The position numbers and the translations under genes are program-made. Shown piece by piece: positions 28,240-40,100 of a DNA stretch of 64,000 nucleotides; within the stretch, counting starts at the first letter, position 1, and each line of letters opens with the position of its first letter. The notes under the pieces were generated by a model. That model saw nothing but the letters and a program-made list of their open reading frames with translations. It searched no databases and was not told the DNA's origin. Source of the stretch: Halictus rubicundus (Eukaryota > Arthropoda > Insecta > Hymenoptera > Halictidae); the NCBI RefSeq assembly GCF_050948215.1, contig NW_027488708.1, positions 186,001 through 250,000 on the forward strand, in the 5' to 3' direction.

Positions 28240-30210
28240 CCTCTATCCTCTATCCTATCCTATCCTCTATCGTATCCTATCCTCTATTCTATCCTATCCT
28301 CTATCCTATCCTATCCTCTATCCTATCCTTTTCTCTATCCTATCCTATCATCTATCCTATCCTATCCTCTATCCTATCCTATCCTCTATCCTATCCTATC
28401 CTCTATCCTATCCTATCCTCTATCATATCCGATCCTCTATCCAATCCTATCCTCTATCCTATCCTTATCCTCTATCGTATCCTATCCTCTATCCTATCCT
28501 ATCCTCTATCCTATCCTATCCTCTATCCTATCCTATCCTCTATCCTATCCTATCCTCTATCCTATCCTATCCTCTATCCTATCCTATCCTCTATCCTATA
28601 TTATCCTCTATCCTATCCCATCCTCTATCCTATCCTATCCTCTATCCTATCCTATCCTCAATCCTATCCTATCCTCTATCCTATCCTATCCTCTATCATA
28701 TCCTATCCTCTATCGTATCCTATACTCTATCCTATTAAATCCTATATCGTATCCTCTATCCTATCCTATCCTCTATCGTATCATATCCTCTATCCTATCC
28801 TATCCTCTATCGTATCCTATCCTCCATCCTATCCTATCCTCTATCCTATCCTATTCTCTATCCTATCCTATCCTCTATCCTATCCTATCCTCTATCATAT
28901 CCTATCCTCTATCCTATCCTATCCTGTATCCTATCCTATCCTCTATCCTATCCTATCCTCTATCTTATCCTATCCTGTATCATATCCTATCCTCTATCCT
29001 ATCCTATCCTCTATCCTATTCTATCCTCTATCCAATCCAATCCTATATCCTATTCTCTATCCTATCCAATCCCCTATCCTATCCTATCCGCTATCCTATC
29101 CAATCCTATATCCTATCCTCTATCCTATCCTATCCTTTATCGTTTCCTATCCTCTATCCTATTAAATCCTATATCGTATCCTCTATCCTATCCTATCCTC
29201 TATCCTATCCTATCCTCTATCCTATCCTATCCTCTATCCTATCCTATCCTCTATCCTATCCTATTCTCTATCCTATCCTATCCTCTATCGTATCCTATCC
29301 TCTATCCTATTAAATCCTATATCGTATTCTCTATCCTATCCTATCCTCTATCGTATCATATTCTCTATCCTATCCTATCCTCTATCGTATCCTATCCTCC
29401 ATCCTATCCTATCCTCTATCCTATATTATCCTCTATCCTATCCCATCCTCTATCCTATCCTATCCTCTATCCTATCCTATCCTCTATCCTATCCTATCCT
29501 CTATCGTATCCTATTCTCTATCCTATCCTATCCTCTATCCTATGATATCCTCTATCGTATCCTATCCTCTATCGTATCCTCTATCATATCCTATCCTCTA
29601 TCCTATCCTATCCTCTATCCTATCCTTATCCTCTATCGTATCCTATCCTCTATCCTACCCTATCCTCTATCCTATCCTATCCTCTATCCTATCCTATCCT
29701 CTATCCTATCCTATCCTCTATCCTATCCTATCCTCTATCCTATCCTATCCTCTATCCTATCCTATGCTCTATCCTATCCTATCCTCTATCCTATCCTATC
29801 CTCTATCCTATCCTATCCTCTATCCTATCCTATCCTCTATCGTATCCTATCCTCTATCCTATTAAATCCTATATCGTATCCTCTATCCTATCCTATCCTC
29901 TATCGTATCCTATCCTCTATCCTATCCTATCCTCTATCCTATCCTCTATCCTATGCTATCCTCTATCCTATCCTATCCTCTATCCTATCCTATCCTCTAT
30001 CGTATCCTATCCTCTATCCTATTAAATCCTATATCGTATCCTCTATCATATCCTATCCTCTATCCTATCCTCTATCCTCTATCCTCTATCCTATCCTATC
30101 CTCTATCGTATCCTATCCTCTATCCTATCCCATCCTCTATCCTATCCTATCCTCTATCCTATCCTTTCCTCTATCCTATCCTATTCTCTATCCTATCCTA
30201 TCCTCTATCC
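28240..30210. repeat. about 2-kb satellite duplication, copy 2
   Basis: This is the second copy of the segment at 25.23-27.19 kb, with the same ordered markers. It carries single-base differences such as CCGATCC near 28,431 and ATGATATCC near 29,541. It diverges from copy 1 near 30,210. Confidence 0.8.
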
Positions 30211-30714
30211 TATCCTATCCTCTATCCCATCCTATTCTCTATCCTATCCTATCCTCTATCCTATCCTATCCTCTATCATATCCTATCCTCTATCCTATCC
30301 TATCCACTATCCTATCCTATCCTCTATCCTATCCTGTCCGCTATCCTATCCTATCCTCTATCCTATCCTATTCTCTATCCTATCCTATCCTCTATCCTAT
30401 CCTATCCTCTATCCTATCCTATCCTCTATCCTATCCTATCCTCTATCCTATCCTATCCTCAATCCTATCCTATCCTCTATCCTATCCTATCCTCTATCGT
30501 ATCCTATACTCTATCCTATTAAATCCTATATCGTATCCTCTATCCTATCCTATCCTCTATCGTATCATATCCTCTATCCTATCCTATCCTCTATCGTATC
30601 CTATCCTCCATCCTATCCTATCCTCTATCCTATATTATCCTCTATCCTATCCCATCCTCTATCCTATCCTATCCTCTATCCTATCCTATCCTCTATCCTA
30701 TCCTATCCTCTATC

Positions 30715-32515
30715 CTATTAAATCCTATATCGTATCCTCTATCATATCCTATCCTCTATCCTATCCTATCCTCTATCCTATCCTTATCCTCTATCGTATC
30801 CTATCCTCTATCCTATCCCATCCTCTATCCTATCCTATCCTCTATCCTATCCTATCCTCTATCCTATCCTATTCTCTATCCTATCCTATCCTCTATCCTA
30901 TCCTATCCTCTATGATATCCTATCCTCTATCCTATCCTATCCTGTATCATATCCTATCCTCTATCCTATCCTATCCTCTATCCTATTCTATCCTCTATCC
31001 TATCCAATCCTATATCCTATTCTCTATCCTATCCAATCCCCTATCCTATCCTATCCGCTATCCTATCCAATCCTATATCCTATCCTCTATCCTATCCTAT
31101 CCTCTATCCTATTAAATCCCATATCGTATCCTCTATCATGTCCTATCCTCTATCCTATCCTATCCTCTATCCTATCCTTATCCTCTATCGTATCCTATCC
31201 TCTATCCTATCCTATCCTCTATCCTATCCTATCCTCTATCCTATCCTTATCCTCTATCGTATCCTATCCTCTATCCTATCCTATCCTCTATCCTATCCTA
31301 TCCTCTATCCTATCCTATCCTCTATCCTATCCTATCCTCTATCCTATCCTATCCTCTATCCTATCCTATCCTCTATCCTATCCTATCCTCTATCCTATCC
31401 TATCCTCTATCCTATCCTCTATCCTCTATCCTATCCTATCCTCTATCGTATCCTATCCTCTATCCTATTAAATCCTATATCGTATCCTCTATCCTATCCT
31501 ATCCTCTATCCTATGCTATCCTCTATCCTATCCTATCCTCTATCCTATCCTATCCTCTATCCTATCCTATCCTCTATCCTATATTATCCTCTATCCTAAC
31601 CCATCCTCTATCCTATCCTATCCTCTATCCTATATTATCCTCTATCCTATCCCATCCTCTATCCTATCCTATCCTCTATCCTATCCTATCCTCTATCCTA
31701 TCCTTTCTTCTATCCTATCCTATTCTCTATCCTATCCTATCCTCTATCCTATCGTATCCTCTATCGTATCCTATCCTCTATCCTATTAAATGCTATATCG
31801 TATCCTCTATCCTATCCTATCCTCTATCCTATCCTATCCTCTATCCTATCCTATCCTCTATCCTATCCTATCCTCTATCCTATCCTATCCTCTATCCTAT
31901 CCTATCCTCTATCCTATCCTATCCTGTATCATATCCTATCCTCTATCCTATCCTATCCTCTATCCTATTCTATCCTCTATCCTATCCAATCCTATATCCT
32001 ATTCTCTATCCTATCCTATCCTCTATCCTATCCTATCCTTTATGGTATCCTATCCTCTATCCTATTAAATCCTATATCGGATCCTCTATCCTATCCTATC
32101 CTCTATCGTATCCTATCCTCTATCCTATCCTATCCTCTATCCTATCCTATCCTCTATCCTATCCTATCCTCTATCCTATTTTATCCTCTATCCTATCCTA
32201 TCCTCTATCCTATCCTATCCTCTATCCTATCCTATCCTCTATCCTATCCTATCCTCTATCCTATCCTATTCTCTATCCTATCCTATCCTCTATCGTATCC
32301 TATCCTCTATCCTATCCTATCCTCTATCCTATCCTATACTCTATCCTATCCTATCCTCTATCCTATCCTATCCTCTATCCTATCCTATCCTCTATCCTAT
32401 CCTATCCTCTATCCTATCCTATCCTCTATCCTATCCTATCCTCTATCCTATCCTATCCTCTATCCTATCCTATCCTCTATCCTATGCTATCCTCTATCCT
32501 ATCCTATCCTCTATC
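30715..32515. repeat. about 1.9-kb higher-order repeat, copy 1
   Basis: It starts at a CCTATTAAATCC marker and includes CTATGATATCC, CATGTCC, repeated CCTTATCC, CCTAACCCATCC, CCTTTCTTC and the rare TTAAATGC near 31,786. All recur 1903-1920 bp later. It ends near CTATGCTATCC at about 32,481. A third copy flanks the retrotransposon, and a partial one lies near 63.4-63.9 kb. Confidence 0.83.
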
Positions 32516-32617
32516 CTATATTATCCTCTATCCTATCCCATCCTCTATCCTATCCTATTCTCTATCCTATCCTATCCTCTATCCTATCCTATCCTCTATC
32601 CTATTAAATCCTATATC

Positions 32618-34430
32618 CTATTAAATCCTATATCGTATCCTCTATCATATCCTATCCTCTATCCTATCCTATCCTCTATCCTATCCTTATCCTCTATCGT
32701 ATCCTATCCTCTATCCTATCCCATCCTCTATCCTATCCTATCCTCTATCCTATCCTATCCTCTATCCTATCCTATTCTCTATCCTATCCTATCCTCTATC
32801 CTATCCTATCCTCTATGATATCCTATCCTCTATCCTATCCTATCCTGTATCATATCCTATCCTCTATCCTATCCTATCCTCTATCCTATTCTATCCTCTA
32901 TCCTATCCAATCCTATATCCTATTCTCTATCCTATCCAATCCCCTATCCTATCCTATCCGCTATCCTATCCAATCCTATATCCTATCCTCTATCCTATCC
33001 TATCCTCTATCCTATTAAATCCCATATCGTATCCTCTATCATGTCCTATCCTCTATCCTATCCTATCCTCTATCCTATCCTTATCCTCTATCGTATCCTA
33101 TCCTCTATCCTATCCTATCCTCTATCCTATCCTATCCTCTATCCTATCCTATCCTCTATCCTATCCTTATCCTCTATCGTATCCTATCCTCTATCCTATC
33201 CTATCCTCTATCCTATCCTATCCTCTATCCTATCCTATCCTCTATCCTATCCTATCCTCTATCCTATCCTATCCTCTATCCTATCCTATCCTCTATCCTA
33301 TCCTATCCTCTATCCTATCCTATCCTCTATCCTATCCTCTATCCTCTATCCTATCCTATCCTCTATCGTATCCTATCCTCTATCCTATTAAATCCTATAT
33401 CGTATCCTCTATCCTATCCTATCCTCTATCCTATGCTATCCTCTATCCTATCCTATCCTCTATCCTATCCTATCCTCTATCCTATCCTATCCTCTATCCT
33501 ATATTATCCTCTATCCTAACCCATCCTCTATCCTATCCTATCCTCTATCCTATATTATCCTCTATCCTATCCCATCCTCTATCCTATCCTATCCTCTATC
33601 CTATCCTATCCTCTATCCTATCCTTTCTTCTATCCTATCCTATTCTCTATCCTATCCTATCCTCTATCCTATCGTATCCTCTATCGTATCCTATCCTCTA
33701 TCCTATTAAATGCTATATCGTATCCTCTATCCTATCCTATCCTCTATCCTATCCTATCCTCTATCCTATCCTATCCTCTATCCTATCCTATCCTCTATCC
33801 TATCCTATCCTCTATCCTATCCTATCCTCTATCCTATCCTATCCTGTATCATATCCTATCCTCTATCCTATCCTATCCTCTATCCTATTCTATCCTCTAT
33901 CCTATCCAATCCTATATCCTATTCTCTATCCTATCCTATCCTCTATCCTATCCTATCCTTTATGGTATCCTATCCTCTATCCTATTAAATCCTATATCGG
34001 ATCCTCTATCCTATCCTATCCTCTATCGTATCCTATCCTCTATCCTATCCTATCCTCTATCCTATCCTATCCTCTATCCTATCCTATCCTCTATCCTATT
34101 TTATCCTCTATCCTATCCTATCCTCTATCCTATCCTATCCTCTATCCTATCCTATCCTCTATCCTATCCTATCCTCTATCCTATCCTATTCTCTATCCTA
34201 TCCTATCCTCTATCGTATCCTATCCTCTATCCTATCCTATCCTCTATCCTATCCTATACTCTATCCTATCCTATCCTCTATCCTATCCTATCCTCTATCC
34301 TATCCTATCCTCTATCCTATCCTATCCTCTATCCTATCCTATCCTCTATCCTATCCTATCCTCTATCCTATCCTATCCTCTATCCTATGCTATCCTCTAT
34401 CCTATCCTATCCTCTATCCTATCCTATCCT
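32618..34430. repeat. about 1.9-kb higher-order repeat, copy 2
   Basis: This is near-identical by eye to 30.7-32.5 kb, with one extra 17-bp unit near 33.13 kb and one fewer later. It is the best uninterrupted reference for the retrotransposon target. The left flank of the element matches at offset 4668 (33041/37709) and the right flank at offset 6869 (33336/40205, 33710/40579). Confidence 0.83.
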
Positions 34431-35514
34431 CTATCCTATCCTATCCTCTATCCTATCCTCTATCCTCTATCCTATCCTATCCTCTATCGTATCCTATCCT
34501 CTATCCTATTAAATCCTATATCGTATCCTCTATCCTATCCTATCCTCTATCCTATCCTCTATCCTATGCTATCCTCTATCCTATCCTATCCTCTATCCTA
34601 TCCTATCCTCAATCCTATCCTATCCTCTATCCTATCCTATCCTCTATCCTATCCTATCCTCTATCCTATCCTATCCTCAATCCTATCCTATCCTCTATCC
34701 TATCCTATCCTCTATCATATCCTATCCTCTATCGTATCATATCCTCTATCCTATCCTATCCTCTATCGTATCCTATCCTCCATCCTATCCTATCCTCTAT
34801 CCTATATTATCCTCTATCCTATCCCATCCTCTATCCTATCCTATCCTCTATCCTATCCTATCCTCTAACCTATCCTATCCTCTATCGTATCCTATTGTCT
34901 ATCCTATCCTATCCTCTATCCTATCCTATCCTCTATCGTATCCTATCCTCTATCCTATTAAATCCTATATCGTATCCTCTATCATATCCTATCCTCTATC
35001 CTATCCTATCCTCTATCCTATCCTTATCCTCTATCGTATCCTATCCTCTATCCTATCCTATCCTCTATCCTATCCTATCCTCTATCCTATCCTATCCTCT
35101 ATCCTATCCTTATCCTCTATCGTATCCTATCCTCTATCCTATCCTATCCTCTATCCTATCCTATCCTCTATCCTATATTATCCTCTATCCTATCCCATCC
35201 TCTATCCTATCCTATCCTCTATCCTATCCTTTCCTCTATCCTATCCTATTCTCTATCCTATCCTATCCTCTATCCTATCGTATCCTCTATCGTATCCTAT
35301 CCTCTATCCTATCCTATCCTCTATCCTATCCTATCCTCTATCCTATCCTCTATCCTCTATCCTCTATCCTCTATCCTCTATCCTCTATCCTATCCTATCC
35401 TCTATCGTATCCTATCCTCTATCCTATCCCATCCTCTATCCTATCCTATCCTCTATCGTATCCTATCCTCTATCCTATCCCATCCTCTATCCTATCCTAT
35501 CCTCTATCCTACCC
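34431..35514. repeat. homogenised satellite with heptamer run
   Basis: Ordinary satellite with TTAAAT, ATATTATCC and CCTTATCC markers. Near 35,341-35,390 it has an unusual run of consecutive CCTCTAT heptamers (about six to seven) without intervening CCTAT. No gene is seen. Confidence 0.8.
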
Positions 35515-37438
35515 TTTCCTCTATCCTATCCTATTCTCTATCCTATCCTATCCTCTATCCTATCGTATCGTCTATCGTATCCTATCCTCCATCCTATTAA
35601 ATCCTATATCGTATCCTCTATCCTATCCTATCCTCTATCCTATCCTATCCTCTATCCTACCCTATCCTCTATCCTATCCTATCCTCTATCCTATCCTATC
35701 CTCTATCCTATCCTATCCTCTATCCTATCCCATCCTCTATCCTATCCTATCCTCTATCCTATCCCATCCTCTATCCTATCCTATGCTCTATCCTATCCTA
35801 TCGTCTATCCTATCCTATCGTCTATCCTATTAAATCCTATATCGTATCCTCTATCATATCCTATCCTCTATCCTATCCTATCCTCTATCCTATCCTTATC
35901 CTCTATCGTATCCTATCCTCTATCCTATCCCATCCTCTATCCTATCCTATCCTCTATCCTATCCTATCCTCTATCCTATCCTATCCTCTATCCTATCCTA
36001 TTCTCTATCCTATCCTATCCTCTATCCTATCCTATCCTCTATCATATCCTATCCTCTATCCTATCCTATCCTGTATCATATCCTATCCTTTATCCTATCC
36101 TATCCTCTATCCTATTCTATCCTCTATCCTATCCAATCCTATATCCTATTCTCTATCCTATCCAATCCCCTATCCTATCGTATCCGCTATCCTATCCAAT
36201 CCTATATCCTATCCTCTATCCTATCCTATCCTTTATCGTATCCTATCCTCTATCCTATTAAATCCTATATCGTATCCTCTATCATATCCTATCCTCTATC
36301 CTATCCTATCCTCTATCCTATCCTTATCCTCTATCGTATCCTATCCTCTATCCTATCCCATCCTCTATCCTATCCTATCCTCTATCCTATCCTATCCTCT
36401 ATCCTATCCCATCCTCTATCCTATCCTATCCTCTATCCTATCCTATCCTCTATCCTATCCTATCCTCTATCCTACCCTTTCCTCTATCCTATCCTATTCT
36501 CTATCCTATCCTATCCTCTATCCTATCGTATCGTCTATCGTATCCTATCCTCCATCCTATTAAATCCTATATCGTATCCTCTATCCTATCCTATCCTCTA
36601 TCCTATCCTATCCTCTATCCTACCCTATCCTCTATCCTATCCTATCCTCTATCCTATCCTATCCTCTATCCTATCCTATCCTCTATCCTATCCCATCCTC
36701 TATCCTATCCTATCCTCTATCCTATCCCATCCTCTATCCTATCCTATGCTCTATCCTATCCTATCGTCTATCCTATCCTATCGTCTATCCTATTAAATCC
36801 TATATCGTATCCTCTATCATATCCTATCCTCTATCCTATCCTATCCTCTATCCTATCCTTATCCTCTATCGTATCCTATCCTCTATCCTATCCCATCCTC
36901 TATCCTATCCTATCCTCTATCCTATCCTATCCTCTATCCTATCCTATCCTCTATCCTATCCTATTCTCTATCCTATCCTATCCTCTATCCTATCCTATCC
37001 TCTATCATATCCTATCCTCTATCCTATCCTATCCTGTATCATATCCTATCCTTTATCCTATCCTATCCTCTATCCTATTCTATCCTCTATCCTATCCAAT
37101 CCTATATCCTATTCTCTATCCTATCCAATCCCCTATCCTATCGTATCCGCTATCCTATCCAATCCTATATCCTATCCTCTATCCTATCCTATCCTTTATC
37201 GTATCCTATCCTCTATCCTATTAAATCCTATATCGTATCCTCTATCATATCCTATCCTCTATCCTATCCTATCCTCTATCCTATCCTTATCCTCTATCGT
37301 ATCCTATCCTCTATCCTATCCCATCCTCTATCCTATCCTATCCTCTATCCTATCCTATCCTCTATCCTATCCCATCCTCTATCCTATCCTATCCTCTATC
37401 CTATCCTATCCTCTATCCTATCCTATCCTCTATCCTAT
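35515..37438. repeat. 963-bp tandem duplication of satellite
   Basis: The words ACCCTTTCCTC (35511/36474) and TCCATCCTATTAAATCC (35588/36551) recur at exactly 963 bp. Copy 1 runs from about 35.51 to 36.47 kb and copy 2 from about 36.47 to 37.43 kb, so the copies abut. The shared ordered markers include CCTTTATCG and CGTATCCGC. No gene is seen. Confidence 0.83.
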
Positions 37439-37883
37439 CCTATTCTCTATCCTATCCTATCCTCTATCCTATCCTATCCTCTATCATATCCTATCCTCTA
37501 TCCTATCCTATCCTGTATCATATCCTATCCTCTATCCTATCCTATCCTCTATCCTATTCTATCCTCTATCCTATCCAATCCTATATCCTATTCTCTATCC
37601 TTTCCAATCCCATATCCTATCCTATCCGCTATCCTATCCAATCCTATATCCTATCCTCTATCCTATCCTATCCTCTATCCTATTAAATCCTATATCGTAT
37701 CCTCTATCATGTCCTATCCTCTATCCTATCCTATCCTCTATCCTATCCTTATCCTCTATCGTATCCTATCCTCTATCCTATCCTATCCTCTATCCTATCC
37801 TATCCTCTATCCTATCCTATCCTCTATCCTATCCTTATCCTCTATCGTATCCTATCCTCTATCCTATCCTATCCTCTATCCTA

Positions 37884-37902
37884 TTTTTTTTTTTTTTTTT
37901 TT
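37884..37902 (-). other. poly(A) tail of the retrotransposon (poly-T on + strand)
   Basis: An uninterrupted run of 19 T on the + strand (the first T may belong to the satellite's CTAT) marks the 3' end of the minus-strand element. It is followed at once by satellite. A pure A-tail is expected for a non-LTR insertion. The lack of interruptions fits a recent event. Confidence 0.9.
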
Positions 37903-37979
37903 CCGAGGAGGTAATCTCGTTACGGATACCCGAACCCCCCCCGGGGGGGGGGTGGTCCGGGTTATGTGGGACTCCTCGG
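37903..37979 (-). other. terminal stem-loop of the element's 3' UTR
   Basis: CCGAGGAG at 37903-37910 is perfectly inverted at 37972-37979 (CTCCTCGG), so the RNA can form an 8-bp stem ending right at the poly(A) tail. Inside it, ACCCG (37928-37932) pairs with CGGGT (37958-37962), and a C8 run (37935-37942) directly adjoins a G10 run (37943-37952). The pairing is seen in the sequence. Use as an RT recognition structure is inference from how non-LTR elements work. The homopolymer lengths are prone to sequencing error. Confidence 0.6.
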
Positions 37980-38310
37980 CTGGTTGGTGCAACGCCGAGT
38001 ATACCCACTAACTCCTCCCCGTCCGTCCCTAGACTCCTGGGGGCACCCGTGCTCTGCGCGCGCATGTCAATCCGGTGTGCCCCCGCCTTAGCATACCACC
38101 CAGGGGGGACGCGGCCCCCTCCCGTACCTACTCTATCCGAAGGCACCACGCAACGGACGACGTGGCGCCTTCCCCCCTGTTAGGCCGCCCGATGAGCATC
38201 CGAGCCCCCGCTCGAGATGCCCGGCGGCCTCCGGGGACGCCGTTGGTTACCGAGTGTAAGGGGATATCCGATCCCCCGCCTCGAGATCATCAAGGGCGTC
38301 CCCGCTCGCG
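37903..38310 (-). other. 3' UTR of the retrotransposon
   Basis: About 408 bp between the RT stop codon and the A-tract, read on the minus strand. It is GC-rich and contrasts sharply with the satellite. No AATAAA-type signal is visible just upstream of the A-tract. Short open frames on both strands here are not supported as genes. In this class of element the 3' UTR is normally the part recognised by the RT. The inverted repeats near its end (separate entry) fit such a role, but that role is inferred. Confidence 0.8.
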
Positions 38311-40100
38311 TCAGAGGCGTCGCAACGGGGGTACGCCCCCGGGGCGTACCCTGCGCCGCCTCCCCCCCCTTCGGCCGGGATCGTGATTACGCTCCCGATC
38401 CCGTTCCGCAGCCTCCTTCCGCAGCATAACCCGCTCGCAGAAGGAAGCGAACCCCCTCCACGCCTCCTCGCCACCGGCTGCCGCAGCGACGACAGCCGGG
38501 AGCGAGAGGTCGTGGCCCACCGCGCGCCGCAGGGCACGGCGCTCTCCCCCCCATGCCGGACACTCCTCCAGAGTGTGTTGCGCCGTGTCCCGCGGCTCGC
38601 CGCAGTGGTGACACGCCTCCTCGGTCTCCCTCCCGATGCGACACAGGTAGTCGCCGAAGCACCCGTGCCCGCTCATCACCTGCGTCACACGGTAGGAGAC
38701 CCTATGCCCCATCCATCCCCTGTTCCATTGATCGAACACCGGGAGGATGGCCCGAACGGCCCGCCTCTCGCCCTCCCTCGTCCCGGGAAGGCTATCGCGC
38801 CACTCCCGGGCTGCGTGCCGCCGAGCATGTCGCCTGAGCTCATCCACCATGAGCCGCGCCTGATCCGGGGCCACCCCCCGGAGCCGGAGTTCCCTGGAGT
38901 GCGTATGCACATCCGCCAACACGCGGGCCTCCAGCTCGAGGGGGATCAGCCCCGACATCACCATCGCCGTCGCGTATGAAATGGTGCGGTACCCCCGCAC
39001 GATGCCTATGGCCAGCCTGCGCTCGATGCGACGCAGCAGCGACCGTGTGCCGCCACTGCGCCCCCTAGCCAAGACATCGCGCGCCCACACAGGGGCTCCG
39101 TACAGGACCAAAACTCGCACCACCACCGCGAACAGACGACGCACCCGTCCACAGGGTCCCCCGAGATTCGGGAGAAGGCGACCGAGCGCAGCGGTCGCCC
39201 TCTCCGCCCGGGGCGCCAGCGACTCAAGGTGGCGGTCAAAACGCCACCGGCCGTCAAGCTCGAGTCCCAGGTACCGCATCTGGGACCCGACCTTGACCAT
39301 CCCCTCCCCCACGCAGATCCAGCACTGGGGAGGCGCCGCCAACCGGGCCGAGCGGAGAAACCACATGGCCCTGGTTTTCTCGACGGACACCTCTAGGCCC
39401 AGCGACCGGATCGCGCGCACCGCGCGCCACGCGCCGCGCTCCGCCAGGCAGATGGCCTCCTTCGCATACCTCCCGGTGGCCAATACCAGCGTGTCGTCGG
39501 CGTAACACGTCAGGCTGACCCCGGGAGGCATCTCCTCCCGCAGGACGCGATCGTACGCAAGATTCCACAGCAACGGGCCCAACACCGAGCCCTGCGGAAC
39601 CCCGCGCACGACGCCCCTGCGCACCATCCCGTACCGGCCGGGATACTCTATACCCCTGTCGGAGAGATAGCTCCCGATCACCCTTCTGAGATACAGAGGC
39701 ACCCGGTGGAAGACCAGGGCCTCCATTATCCGATCCCAGGGGACGGTGTTGAACGCGTTAGCGATATCCAAGGATATCGCCAACGCAACACCGCCCCCCC
39801 TCGTACAGGCCTCCGAGAGAGCCCTCACCCGCTGAATAGCGTCGACGGTGGAGAGACCCTCCCGGAAGCCGAATTGAACCCCGCTCAGATCGGGGACCCC
39901 TGCCGCCGACAGGTGCCGGACGAGGCGTCCAACGAGTACGCGCTCGAACAACTTCCCCGCCTCGTCCAGCAGACAAATTGGCCGGTACCCTGAGGGCGAG
40001 TCCCGGGACTTGCCCCCCTTCGGAAGGAGGACCAACCTGCCCGACTTCCACTCCGTGGGGAACACCCCCTCCCTCAGACAGCCGTTATACAGCTGCCGGA
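38311..40100 (-). CDS. reverse transcriptase, C-terminal fragment (R1-clade ORF2, 5' partial)
   Basis: The frame is open from the satellite junction (first full codon 40098-40096) to a TGA at 38313-38311: 595 codons without stop or frameshift. No start is expected, because the reading frame enters from the missing 5' part. A GTG at 40065 inside the FPTEWK motif is not a start. Numbering from the junction: FPTEWK at about 13-18, YRPICLLD at about 38-45, first catalytic Asp in SLDIANAFNTV at about 111, GVPQGSVLGPLLWN at about 166-179, YADD at 199-202 with both catalytic Asp present. The thumb and linker follow, then a CX2CX8HX4C knuckle (C496, C499, H508, C513) and an Arg-rich tail. The protein would prime cDNA synthesis at nicked target DNA. 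Intact R1-clade ORF2 proteins are roughly 1000 residues or more and begin with an APE-type endonuclease, which is missing here. This copy therefore cannot be autonomous. Confidence 0.93.

Larger units (their letters stand above)
1..37884. repeat. 17-bp CCTAT-type satellite array, left arm
   Basis: The whole stretch is tandem satellite. The consensus unit is CCTATCCTATCCTCTAT, that is CCTAT, CCTAT, CCTCTAT. It has 7 C, 7 T and 3 A with no G, so the + strand is pyrimidine-rich and the minus strand lacks C. Common point variants are ATCG for ATCC, CCATCC, CCAATCC, CTGTCC and TTATCC. Unit-length variants are 22 bp (an extra CCTAT), 12 bp (one CCTAT missing) and runs of the CCTCTAT heptamer alone. 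Purity varies strongly along the array: 1-3.8 kb, 4.4-14.6 kb, 16.4-19.7 kb and 20.8-22.0 kb are diverged, the rest is largely homogenised. The array continues past the left window edge. I see no gene in it. Long + strand open frames here are a consequence of a stop-free repeat. Confidence 0.97.
37885..40100 (-). mobile_element. 5'-truncated R1-clade-like non-LTR retrotransposon
   Basis: A GC-rich, CpG-rich block of about 2.2 kb interrupts the satellite. Read on the minus strand it has, in order, the C-terminal part of a reverse transcriptase ORF (38311-40100), a 3' UTR of about 0.4 kb (37903-38310) and an A-tract (T-run on the + strand to 37884). Satellite abuts it directly on both sides. 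Loss of the 5' end, an intact 3' end and a poly(A) tail are the usual outcome of target-primed reverse transcription. ORF1, the expected N-terminal APE-type endonuclease and the first part of the RT are absent. R1-clade assignment rests on the RT and zinc-knuckle motifs. Related clades (LOA, I, Jockey) are less likely because of the LWN and C-terminal CCHC signatures. Confidence 0.93.

Noticed and set aside
417..37884. Dozens of + strand open frames of 70-1150 codons rich in S, Y, P, I and L
   Set aside because: They are translations of a stop-free 17-bp satellite. All three frames give the same peptide cycle, starts are chance ATGs in variants, and ends are mostly the TAA of the TTAAAT marker. 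There is no gene structure.
37884..37902. Rho-independent terminator or simple T homopolymer
   Set aside because: It lies at the 3' end of a minus-strand LINE fragment with 3' UTR, so it is the poly(A) tail of the insertion.
38075..39993. Open frames on the + strand and other minus frames within the GC-rich block
   Set aside because: They are shadows of the reverse transcriptase frame or lie in its 3' UTR, are typical of GC-rich DNA, and show no recognisable domain.
40063..40065. GTG as the start codon of the RT
   Set aside because: The frame is open further upstream to the junction and encodes family-typical residues (LYNGCLREG) there. The fragment is 5'-truncated, not initiated here.
38311..40100. 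RNase H domain or N-terminal endonuclease in the element
   Set aside because: The sequence after the RT runs through a linker into a CCHC knuckle without RNase H motifs. The endonuclease-coding part is missing because of the 5' truncation.
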